A stretch of DNA of 64,000 nucleotides from Tetragonia tetragonoides (taxonomy: Eukaryota > Streptophyta > Magnoliopsida > Caryophyllales > Aizoaceae): assembly GCA_038025085.1 (NCBI GenBank), contig CM076142.1, positions 3,447,501-3,511,500 of the forward strand, given 5' to 3'. Positions 1 through 10,473 of the stretch are shown here, piece by piece; the stretch's first letter is position 1, and the number at the start of each line of letters is the position of its first letter. The translations under genes and the position numbers were made by a program. The notes beneath the pieces were generated by a model. That model worked only from the letters and a program-made list of their open reading frames with translations, was not told the DNA's origin and did not search any database.

Positions 1-3000
1 AATGATCCTAGAGGACACTTGGTGCCCCTGGGATGGTCCTCCGGGTCCCCAAAGTCCTACTTTAACCATGCTTTCAGTGTTACGACCCATAGATTGATTT
101 GCTGTAAAACACACGTCCAAAACTATCAGGAAGTAGTCCTCGGAGGCCTCTCGTGTCTCTTAGGGGTGTCCCGAGTGATGTGATGTGAAAATATCCGCCT
201 TTATTCCAGGGCCTTCGATTTTTTGTTTCCTGGGGCCTTGATGTCATTTTATCCTTGAGGGGAGGTTTGTGTTTTATCGCGACCCTACAGGATCCCTCGG
301 TGCCTTGGAAAAGTAATTCGGGTTCCTGAACTCCGGTTTCACCAATGCTTTTGGCGTTCCGTACCTCTCTGATGTCGCCTAAAACGCCCGTCCAAGCCAT
401 TCAAAGACCCGATAAACGACCCCGGAAGCCTTCTATGTCCCCTATGGGTGTCCTGTGTGATGTGGTGCGAAAATATCCACCTTCGTCCAGGGGCCTTCCG
501 GAACCCCAAAACACTGTGGATTTCCTTCAGTTTTTGGCTTCCTATTTTAACCATGATTTCAGTGTTCCGGTCCTTAGATTGGAGTGCTTTAAAACGCCCG
601 TCCAAACCTATCAGGGACCCAATAACCGACCCAGAGGCCTCTCATGTCCCGTAAGGGTGTCCCGTGTGATGTGGTGCGAAAATATCCACCTTCGTTTGGG
701 GGCCTTCGAATTTTGGCTTCTCGAGGCCCTATTGTTGTTTTTGTCCATACTTCTTTGGGCATCTATCGTGACCCTATAGGAACCTCGGTGCCCCGGGAAA
801 TTCATCCGGGTCCACGAACTCCAGGAGGCCCTTAGTTTAACCCATGCTTTCGGCATTCATGACCTTAGTTTGGTGTAGTGTAAAACGTGCGTCCACGCCG
901 TCACGGGACTCGATAATCAAACCTGGTAACCTCCTATGTCCTCTAAGGGTCTCCCCTATGATGTGGTGCGAAAATATCCAACTTCGTCACGGGGCCTCTC
1001 GGAACCCCAAAAATCGTGGATTATATAGTCTTCAATTTTTGGCTTCCTGGGATTCGTTATCATTTTTGCCTAAACTTCTCTCTATGGTCTTTGGTGCCCC
1101 CGGAAAGGCCACCCGGGTCCCTGAACTCCTATTTTAACCATGCTTTCAGTGTTCCGACCCTTAGATTGGTGTGAAGTAACTTGCCCGTCCAAGCCTATCA
1201 GGAAACTTATGACCGACCCCGTAGGCCTCTCATGTCTCTTATGTTCTCTAGGGGTTTCTCTTGTGATGTGGTGTGAAAATATCCGCCTTCTGGGCCTTTT
1301 ATTTTTTGCTTCCCGAGGTTCGGACGTCATTTTTTCCCTTACTTCCCACTTCTTTGGGGGGAGGGGAGTTCTATCGTGACTCTGTCATCCGGGTCCCCAA
1401 ACTTTGATTTCACCCATGCTTTTGACGTTCCAACCCTCAGTTTGGTGTCGCGTAAGACGCCCGTCCAAGCCATTCAAGGACCCGATAAATGGCCCTGGAA
1501 GCCTCCTATGTCCCCTAGGGGTGTCTCGTGTGATGTGGTGCGAAAATATCCAGCTTCGTCCCGGGGCCTCCCGGAACCCCAAAAGACTATGGATTATAGC
1601 CTTTAATTTTTGGCTCCCGGGGCCCTTTTGTCATTTTTGCCCTAACTTCTCCGGGGGGTCTATCATAACCCTTGAGAACCCTCGGTGCCTTGGGAAGGTC
1701 TTCCGGGTACCCGAACTCCTATTTTAACCATGCTTTCACTATTCCAACCCTTAGATTGGTGTGCTGTAGAACACCAATCCAAGTCTATCAGGAACCCAAT
1801 AACCAGCCCTTGAGGCCTCTCATGTCTCCTTGGTGTGTCCTGTGTGATGTGTGATAATATCCTTCTTCGTTTCGGGGCCTTCGAATTTTGGCTTCCAGAG
1901 TCCTAGTTGTCAAATTTGCCCAAACTTCTCCTGGTTGCCTATCATGACGCTATAGGACCCTCGGTGCCCGGGAAGGTCCAATAGGTCCCCGAACTCCTAT
2001 TTCCCCCATTCTTTCAGCGATCCGGCCCTTAGTTTGGTGTCGCGTAAAATGCATGTCCAAGCCAGAAAGGGACCAGATAACCAACCTCGGAAGTCTCTAA
2101 TGTCCGCTAGGGGTGTCCCGTGCGATGTGGTTTGAAAACTTTAACATTCGCCCCGGGGTCTCCTACAACCTCAAAAAATCGTGGATTTTATATGTAGCCT
2201 TCAATTAATGGATTCCTAGGGTCTGGTTGTTATTTTTGCCTAAACTTCTCCGTGGGGTCTATCATAATCCTAGAGGACCCTTACTGCCCCTGGGAAAGCC
2301 ATCGGGGTCCCTAAACTCCTAGTTTAACCATGTTTTTAGTGTTCCGGCCCTTAGATTGGAGTGTTGTAAAACGCTCGTCCGAACCTATCAGGGAAAAACC
2401 TATCAGTGACCCGATAACCGACCCAGAGGCCTCTCATGTCGCCTAAGGGTGTCCCGTGTGACGTGGTGCAAAAATATCCACCTTCATTCCGGGGCCTTCA
2501 AATTTTGGCTTCCCGAGGCTCATGTTATTTTTGTCCATTCTTCTTTGGGCATCTATCTTGACCCTATAGGAACCTCGGTGCCCCGGGAAAATCATCCGGG
2601 TGCACGAACTCCACCAGGCCCTTAGTTTAACCCATGCTTTCGGCATTCATGGCCTCAGTTTGGTGTAGTGTAAAACGAGCGTCCAAGCCGTTAAGGGACC
2701 CGATAATCGAACCTGGAAGCCTCCTATGTCCTCTAGGGGTCTCCCCTATGATGTGGTGTGAAAATATCCAACTTCTTCAAGGGGCCTCTCGGAACCCCAA
2801 AAAACCGTGGATTATAGCCTTCAATTTTTGGCTTGCTAGGGCCCATTGTCATTTTTGCCTAAACTTCTCTGCGGGGTCTATCACCATCCTAGAGGATCTT
2901 TGGCGCCCCCGAGCAAGTCATCTTGGTCCCCAAACTCCTATTTTAACAATGCTTTAAGTGTTCCAGCCCTTAGATTGGTGTGAAGTAAACTGCCGTCCAA

Positions 3001-6000
3001 ACCTATCCTGATAACCGACCATGGAGGTCTTTGAGGTCTCTTAGGGGTCTCCCATGTGATGTGGTGTGAAAATATCCGCTTTCGTTGCTGGGCCTTCGAT
3101 TTTTGGCTTCCCGGGGTCGGGATATCATTTATTCCCTAATTACTCGGGGGTTGGGGAGTTCTATCGTGACCCTTTAGGAACCTCGTAAAGTAGTCCAGAT
3201 CCCTGAACTCCAATTTCACCCATGCTTTCGGCGCTCTGTCCCTCAGTTTGATGTCGCGTGAAACGCCTGTCCAAGCCATTCAAGGACCCGAAAAACGACC
3301 TCGGAACCTCTTATGTCCCCTAGGGGTGTCCCGTATGATGTGGTGCGAAAATATCCACCTTCGTCTCAGGGCCTCCTGGAACCCCAAAAAACCGCGGGTT
3401 ATAGCCTTCAATTTTTGGCTTCCCGGGGCCCGATTGTCATTTTTGCCTTAACTTCTCCGGGGGGTCTATCATGATCCTAGAGAACACTTGGTGCCCTGGG
3501 AAGGGCATCAGGGTCCCCGAACTCCTATTTTAACCATGGTTTCAGTTTTCCGGCCTTAATAATGGTGTGTGTAAAACGCCCATCCAAACCTATCAGGAAC
3601 GCGATAACCGACCCCTAAGCCCTCTCGTGTCTTCTAGGGGCGTCCCGTGTGATGTGTGAAAGTATCCTCTTTCGTTTCGGGGCCTTCAAGTTTTGGCTTC
3701 TCGAGGCCAGTTGTCAATTTTGCCCAAACTTTTCCGGGTGGTCTATTGTGGCGCTATAGGACCCTCATGCGTTTGGCGTTCTGGCGCTTAGTTTGGTGTC
3801 GCCTAAAGGCCCGTCCAAGCCATTCAGGGACCCAATACTTGGAAGCCTCCTATTTCCGCTAGGGGTGTCCCTTGTGATGTGGTGCGAAAATATCCACCAT
3901 CGTCCCAGGGACTCCCAGAATTCGTGGAATTCAATTTGTGGCTTCGCGGGTCCTCGTTTTCTTTTTTGCCTAAACTTCTCTGTGGGGTCTATCATGATCC
4001 TAGAGGACCCTTGGTTCCCCCGAGAAGGTCACCTGGGTCCCCGAATTCCTAATATAACCATCTTTTCAGTGTTCTGGCCCTTACATTGGTGTGCTGTAAA
4101 ACGCCCGTCCAAACCTATCGGGATTCCGATAGCGGACCTCGGAGGCCTCTCATGTCTCTTAGGGGTGTCCCATGTGTTGTGGTGCGAAAATATCCTACTT
4201 TTGTTTCGGGGCCTCGATTTTTTGGCTTCTTGAGGACCTGTCGTCAATTTTTCCCAAACTTTTCGGGGTTGTCTTGCGTGACCCTATAGGAACCTCGGTT
4301 CCCTGGAAAGGTCATATGGGCCCTCGAAGTCCGACTTCCCCCATGCTTTCACCGTTCCTGCCCTCAGTTTGGTGTCATGTCGCGTAAAACGCATGTCCAA
4401 GGCATTTAGAGACCTGATAACCGACCTCGGAAGTCTCCTATGTTCGCTTGGAGTGTCCCGTGTGATGTGGTGCGAAAATATCCTCATTCGTCGGGGGCCC
4501 TCAGTTTGGCTTCCCGGGGCTCGATTGTCATTCTTGCCTAAACTTCTCTGTGTGGTTTATCATATTTTAGAACACCCCTGGTGTCCTCGGGAAGGTCATC
4601 CAGGTCCCTGAACTCTTATTTTAACCATGCTTGCAGTGTTCCAGGCCCAAACCTATCTGAAACCCGATAACCGACCTCGAGGTCTTTTCATGTCCCTTCG
4701 AGGTGTCCTGTGTGATGCGGTGTAAAAACATCTGCCTTCGTCCCGTTGCCATCGATATTTGGCTTCCCGAGGCTCGGTTGTCAATTTTGCCCAAACTTCT
4801 CCGGGGGGTCTCTCGTGACATTATAGGACAGACGTTATAGGACCCTCTGTTCCCTGGGAAGGTCATATGGGTTTCCGAAGTCTGATTTCCCTCATGCTTT
4901 CGTTGTTTCAGCCGTTAGTTTAGTGTCGCGTAAAACACCCGTCCAAGCCATTCAAGAACCCTATAACCGACCTCATAGCCTTCAATTTTTGCCTAAACTT
5001 CTCCGTGGGGTCTATCATGATCCTAGAGGACCCTTGGTGCCTCCGGGAAGGTCATCCGGGTCCCTAACCTCCTATTTTAACCAAGCTTCCAGTTCCAGTG
5101 TTCCGGCCCTTAGATTGGTGTGCTGTAAAACGCCCGTCCAAACCTATCAAAAATACGATAACCGATCTAGAGGCCTCTCATGGGTGTCCCGTTTGATGTG
5201 GTGCGAAAATATCCACCTTCATTCCAAGGCCTTCGATTTTGGCCTTCCCGGGGCTCGATTTTGTTTCTTGCCCAAACTTCTCTGGGGGGTCTATCGTGAC
5301 CCTAATGGAACCTCGGTGCCACGGGAAAGTCATCTGGATCCTTGAACTCCAAGAGGCCCTTAGTTTCACCCATGCTTTCGGCTTTCTTGCCTTGAGTTTG
5401 GTGTCGCATAAAACGTTCGTCCAAGCCAATAAGGACCCGATAGCCGACCCTGGAAGCCTCCTATGCCCTCTAAGGGTGTCCCGTGTGATGTGGTGCGAAA
5501 ATATCCACCTTCATCCGGGGCCTCCTGGAACCCCAAAAAACTGTACATTATAGCCTTCAATTTTTGGCTTCTCGAGGCACGGTTGTCATTTTTGCCCAAA
5601 CTTTTTTGTGGGTTCTATCATGAGTTTAGAGGACTTTTGGTGCCTGGGAAGGTCATCCGGGTCTCCGAACTCCTATTTTAACCATGCTTTCAGTGTTCCG
5701 ACTCTTAGATTTGTGTGTTTTAAAGTGCATGTCCAAGCCTAGCAGGAACCCGATAACCGACCCCGAAGGCCTCTTATGTCCCCTACGGGTGTTCCGAGTG
5801 ATGTGGGGTTAAAATATCCTTCTTCGTTTTAGGCCTTCGTTTTTTGGCTTCCCGGGCGAGTTGTTATTTTTTCCCCAACTTCTCCGATTGGTCTATCGCG
5901 ATCCTATATGACCCTCGGTGCCCTAGGAAAGCCATCGGGGTCCCCAAACTCTAAGTTTACCCATGCTTGCGGTGTTCTGGTCCTTAGTTTTGTGCCCCGT

Positions 6001-6205
6001 AAAACGCTCGTCCAAGCCTATTAGGGACCCGATAACCAACCTCGGGGGGCTCGCATGTCCTGTCCCCTAGGGATGTCTTGTGAGTTGTGGTGCGAAAATA
6101 TCCACCTTCATTAGAGGCCTTCAGGAACCCCAGAAAACCTGGATTTTAGCCTTCGATTTTCGCCTTCCCGGGTGCCTGGTTGTCATTTTTGCCTAAACAT
6201 CTTCA
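1..6205 (+). repeat. Satellite array A, dimeric ~600-bp higher-order repeat
   Basis: Tandem array entering from the left edge. A conserved landmark (gatgtggtgcgaaaatatcc) recurs near 178, 459, 667, 959, 1265, 1531, 1843, 2118, 2457, 2748, 3057, 3337, 3650, 3876, 4170, 4466, 4712, 5196, 5487, 5800 and 6070. Monomers are ~280-310 bp and alternate between two classes. Class 1 has 'aaccatgctttcagtgttcc' and goes straight to 'ccttcgatttttggcttcc'. Class 2 has 'cacccatgctttcggcgttc' and contains 'ggattatagccttcaatttt'. The alternation persists where monomers are truncated, for example near 459-600 and 4923-5000. Open frames here change with each monomer and are not genes. No match to a named satellite family is claimed. 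Confidence 0.92.
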
Positions 6206-6622
6206 GTTACCATTTTGGGGCCTGTTGTCTTGCTTGTGGATATGCCTGTTAAGAAGTTGCGTGGAATCATTAATATAAAAGTTTATTTGCAATGGGATTC
6301 TCTTGATTCCGCAACCCTTCGTAGTAGACTAGAACCTGTAAACTGAAACCATGTCGCTGAATATGACAATACGCTCCATAGCTATAGGGAGTGATCCTAG
6401 AAAAATTGCTCATTGTCACCACTGCCTTTTGTGTTGCAAGGTTGCAGTTAGATCCAGATCCTATGAGTCATGACTCATGAGCCAATTTGGAGGCACAATA
6501 CACTCTCTCCTCTATCATACAGTGTTTTCAAATGGTTGAGGTGTCTTAAATTGGAGAGAGAGTGATTTGTGGTGTTTTCAGGGTCTCAGTTTGATGTGAA
6601 ATGACCGTATCAGGGGTGTGTT

Positions 6623-6871
6623 GGCCACTGGCCATATACACACAATTCAATGTTGGATTTGTGTACTCTTCAGGACTGATTGTAGGGATTCATAGGCAGC
6701 AATTGGCGCTGCGCTTGAAGCATTTGGTCTCTTTGGCTCTTTGTCTCTATAATGTCAGTCTCAATTATGGATAATTCACCCTTCACCCTGAGGTAAATGA
6801 AATAAAATGTGAAAAGTGAGTTCTATTTAATGGTTTTGAGGTCTTTAGTTGTGTGTGTATGGCCAGTGGCC
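6623..6871. mobile_element. Short MITE-like element with GGCCACTGGCC inverted termini
   Basis: The left end GGCCACTGGCCATATACAC and the right end GTGTATGGCCAGTGGCC are inverted repeats enclosing ~250 bp of AT-rich non-coding sequence. The flanks are 'gtt' and 'taa', compatible with a decayed 3-bp TTA/TAA target duplication of the Tourist (PIF/Harbinger) type, but not exact. It lies in what may be an intron of the gamma-tubulin-complex-like fragment to its right. Confidence 0.55.
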
Positions 6872-7028
6872 TAATAAAGAAAAAATGACTGAAATAGGAG
6901 TGGAAGTGGAGAATGTTTCAGTATTATAAATTTCTTTGTTTGTGGTAGAAGTTCAGGTGGATCACATTTTTTACTTTTCAGGTGTCAGTATGTGATCTCT
7001 GGCTCACTTTGGAATTTATCTATTTCAG

Positions 7029-8274
7029 GTAAAAGATATGATGGATCTCGAGTCTGTGCATATGGCCTACCTGACAGATTCAATGCAAATGTAAGCAAGA
7101 TACATATCTGTAGTGGTTCAGGCAATAAAACAAAAAATACATGACTGGAAGTTGAACAGGTCTTTTGTATTGTTTTGCCTTTTCCCTTCATTTTGCCCTC
7201 CGATTGTTTTTGTATAGCACTTCTGATTTTCTTGAAGTTGTATGTTAGTATGCAACTCTTAGATGATAGGAGCATTTGCCCTTTTCAGATGCTTCCTAGC
7301 TGATGAAACACGGTCCATATCAAACAATATTGAGAGGATTTTGCAATGTGCACTAGATTTTCGATCATGTATTGTCGAAGGAACTGGAGATGTTAGATCG
7401 GAGAACCAAAAATTGGTGGGCACTATATCACATATTAACATTTCTCAGGTATTAAGTTCCGCCTTTATTAGATATTTAGATCCTCCTCCTGTCGTTGAGA
7501 AGTACACGTGCTGTATTCTGGTCTCTTTGCGAATTTGTTTGTTAATTGTTTCAATGGTTGTTTGTTGTCTCTCTTGGGAAAGTTCATATTCTAGTCTAGT
7601 TTGAGAATGTTAGCGCGGTCACAACTTAATGATGGATAGACTTGAACAAAGGACAATTAGCTGTTTACCTGTTTCTAATAATCTATTTTTTTTTTTTTTT
7701 TTGGAGCTCTAATCTGAGTTTGTTAGGAAGTGGACAGCTAGGAGCTGGGAGTACGACACGTCATATAAAAGGACCACAATGAGTATCTGAGTATACGCAT
7801 GAATTTCCTAGTATGTGTTGAGAAAGAGAGCTAGGAACTTTCATCTAATTGCCATCAGACAGTCTTAAGTAAATTATATCATTGTTTGCAGCCACTGATA
7901 GTGACTAGTGTTAATACCACTTGAAAACTACCTGAAAATTGGCTCACTTGTAGAAGTTGTATTTATTTTGTTAATCTCATGAAGTATCTCCTGTAAGAGT
8001 GGAATCTCATTTTATTGTTTGTGTGTCCTGGAAATTTTTATCGAGGTCAGAGAAATAACTGATTGAATGTGCATCTAATGTTTTGGACCTGCAGGTTTTT
8101 TCCCTAAAGGAAAAGTTCTACAAAAATCTGAAAGAATTGCACTTATCATATCTCAAGTCTCCTAAGCATGGAGAGTTTGGTCTTCTCCGTTTTTGGAGCT
8201 ACCTTAATTACAATGAGTATTACTCAGATGCTTTTGGTAATGAATTCTCCCACTACAACCTCTTGGTACAATGA
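7029..8274 (+). pseudogene. Gamma-tubulin complex component-like gene, 3' exons only
   Basis: Three exons with good AG/GT borders splice in frame: 7029-7090, 7289-7448 and 8095-8274, ending in TGA, for about 133 residues. The peptide starts VKDMMDLESVHMAYL, continues with DETRSISNNIERILQCALDF and ends near KSPKHGEFGLLRFWSYLNY. The pattern of an acidic linker, 'L..H..YL', a Leu-rich 'ILQCALDFRSC' helix and the final helix fits the C-terminus of GCP/Spc97-Spc98 proteins, which nucleate microtubules. I think it is GCP6-like, from memory of the family rather than a search. No upstream exons are visible before satellite array A ends near 6205, so it is a fragment unless a very long intron holds the array. 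The reading frame itself is undamaged. Confidence 0.5.
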
Positions 8275-9186
8275 GCTGCAGGCCTGCAGGTTGAATCATA
8301 CAAAGTGGAGTATGTGCTGGGAATTAGTTCATGCAGAATCCCAAAAGTGCACTGTTAGTCTGTCATGTCGTTTTATTTTCTCAATTAATTGGTTTCACTG
8401 GCTTTAGATCCGTCAAGGCAATGACCTGTTTATGGGAGCAAAGCTTAGCAAACTTCTCTGATGCAAATATTACGTGTGGAATTCAACCTACCAAACTGGT
8501 AATTAAGATTCTTAAAGCACCTTATGTGTCTTTGTGACCACAATGAGTAGAGTAAGCCCTAGTGTTTTACGAGGCTACGCTACTACTTACTGTAAATGTT
8601 GTCTTAGACTCTTTGAGTGTATGTAGAGTTAAAGAGTATGTAAATAGCCAATTTTGTGTACAGTACATTATATGACTATGAACTGCCGCATTTTGAAGCA
8701 CGAGCAGAAATTCACGGATGCTCTTCCTGTATATCCCTTTCCCTGTAAAATTACCCTCTAGGCTTATGTGAATACTACTATAGTGCTTTACCCTGTGGGA
8801 AAACAAAGCTACTTCAGTGGTAGTGGATTTTCATGATGTAGATGTACTTTAGAGTGAATGGCATTATTCGATCGTTGTATTCTAATTTTGCAGTTACGTA
8901 GTTGAAACTCCAAACTGTCATTCTCTGTCCAAATTCATGCTCCTAGCTGCTCTTTTCATTTTGGTGGAGACGCTTTTGTGATGGACAGCTCAGAAAAGGA
9001 TTGCTAGCCATTAAGCTTTAGTCATTGAAAGTTTTTGTTGACAATTTTTCTACCAACTTTTATTGTACATGCTAGCTGTTGCTTAGTTGCAATTTCCCAG
9101 TCCCAACATAGAGCTTATGTAGGACTTCCCATGCTTTTTTCATGCTTGTTAGTTTTCATATCTTTATGTAACATTAGGTATTTAGT
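8275..9186. other. Intergenic, no feature recognised
   Basis: This is the 3' flank of the gamma-tubulin-complex-like exons. Short open frames are present but have no codon structure or motif I recognise. It probably includes that gene's 3' untranslated region. Confidence 0.5.
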
Positions 9187-9330
9187 TGCCCTGAAAGGGG
9201 TAGTGGAATTGGTCGTGGGGTTGAAATTTCATGACAAAGGTCATGTGTTTAATTCCCACTAGGCCTCTTTGCTGAGCCCGGTGCACACTCAAATAGTAGT
9301 GGTTGAGAGTTTCTTGTATAAAAAAAAAGG
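9187..9330 (+). mobile_element. tRNA-derived SINE candidate
   Basis: The segment begins near 'ggggtagtggaattggtcg', which resembles a pol III A box. About 45 bp later comes 'ggtcatgtgtttaattccc', which resembles a B box. It continues with 'gcctctttgctgagcccggt' and ends in an A-run after 'ttgtataaaa'. This order is typical of plant tRNA-derived SINEs. I could not define flanking target duplications, so the boundaries are approximate. Confidence 0.5.
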
Positions 9331-10440
9331 GTAGATTTTAGTTCAATAGGTTTGATATTTGGTTTTAGATAGAATTGTTGGGCCTATTTTAGCGATTATG
9401 TGAGAAAAAAAAAAGGGCAATTACCAATATACCGCTACAAAGTACGACTTTATGTACATATGAAAAATAAGTTATTTTGTTCTTTGCATATATTAACCCA
9501 TTAACACCAACGATGTACATAATCCTATAGTCCTATTAGTAATATAGTAATATGCAATTAACACATCATCTTTGAAATAAGTCCCTAAAAGATTTTCTTT
9601 CTTTTTGATAATCCAAATATCATGTACCTCATATTTTAAATATCCAAACGCTGTTGAATTTTTTTTTTAGATAATATGGATATCCAAGCTTTGATTGACT
9701 AAAATGCTGTTGAATTTTTCAAAACACCAATTTCTCATTGGTTCTCATTTTAAATACCATTTAAGCCAATCTGCCTTAAGAAGGCTAGGCCTTTGAAATT
9801 TCATGCTTTATGTTTCTTTCGTGGTGTCAGATCTGGCGACAAGACCAAAGTGGGTAGTTTAACTTAGATATTTAGTCAAGACCAAAGTGGGTAGTCTATA
9901 GTACAGTGCAGGTGATATTGCGTTTAGGCCTTTTGGGATACCTTAAACTAAGACACACACACTGTTCCTAAGCTAGTGTCCTCCCAAACAGGCAAAACAA
10001 CCCTCCATACTTTTCCCCTTGTCTGTTTTCCACGTTTTCACTTGACAAGATAACTACAAACACTTCACTCCCACTGGTATCTGTCACTCAATTACCACTA
10101 CAGCATTTTCCCACCTTCCCTTGTAGCCTATCCTGTGGTTTATCTCTGCAAAACAGGCAATTTATTTTTTGTTGGATAATATTCATATCATTTTTAATGC
10201 ACACACCCTTTTGAGTTTTTGACATGTATGTCAATTTATGACACCCAAAAATGATATTTTTTTTTTGTTCTTAAATAATCCTAAAAGGCCAAATGGTAAA
10301 AGGCGTTGTTGTTTTCATATGATTCTGTATGATTGTGACATCATATGATATGGGTGATTGAGTATTTCTCCCTCTCCTTTTGTTCTTTTGGTGGCTGGGT
10401 TTTAGCCTCATCTTTTTCAAGCTGAAGTTCACTCTTTTTT
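9331..10440. other. AT-rich upstream region of the aldehyde oxidase gene
   Basis: About 1.1 kb of AT-rich DNA with no coding potential. It should hold the aldehyde oxidase promoter, but I see no convincing TATA box at a fixed distance. Two copies of 'agaccaaagtgggtagt' lie about 45 bp apart (near 9843 and 9880). Confidence 0.5.
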
Positions 10441-10473
10441 ATGGATTGGTTTCTCAAAAATGGAGGAAAATAA
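10441..10473 (+). promoter_or_regulatory. Short upstream ORF overlapping the aldehyde oxidase start
   Basis: An ATG at 10441 opens a 10-codon frame (MDWFLKNGGK) ending in TAA at 10471-10473. It overlaps the aldehyde oxidase ATG at 10460 in another frame. If the transcript starts upstream of 10441, ribosomes using the first ATG would pass the main start, which could lower its translation. The transcription start is unknown, so this is only a candidate. Confidence 0.35.

Noticed and set aside
1..6205. CRISPR-like array or ribosomal intergenic spacer
   Set aside because: Monomers are ~300 bp with no short repeat-spacer pattern, the genome is a plant, and no rRNA gene is adjacent.
9187..9330. 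Functional tRNA gene
   Set aside because: A- and B-box-like motifs are present but no cloverleaf can be drawn and an A-tail follows, as in a SINE.
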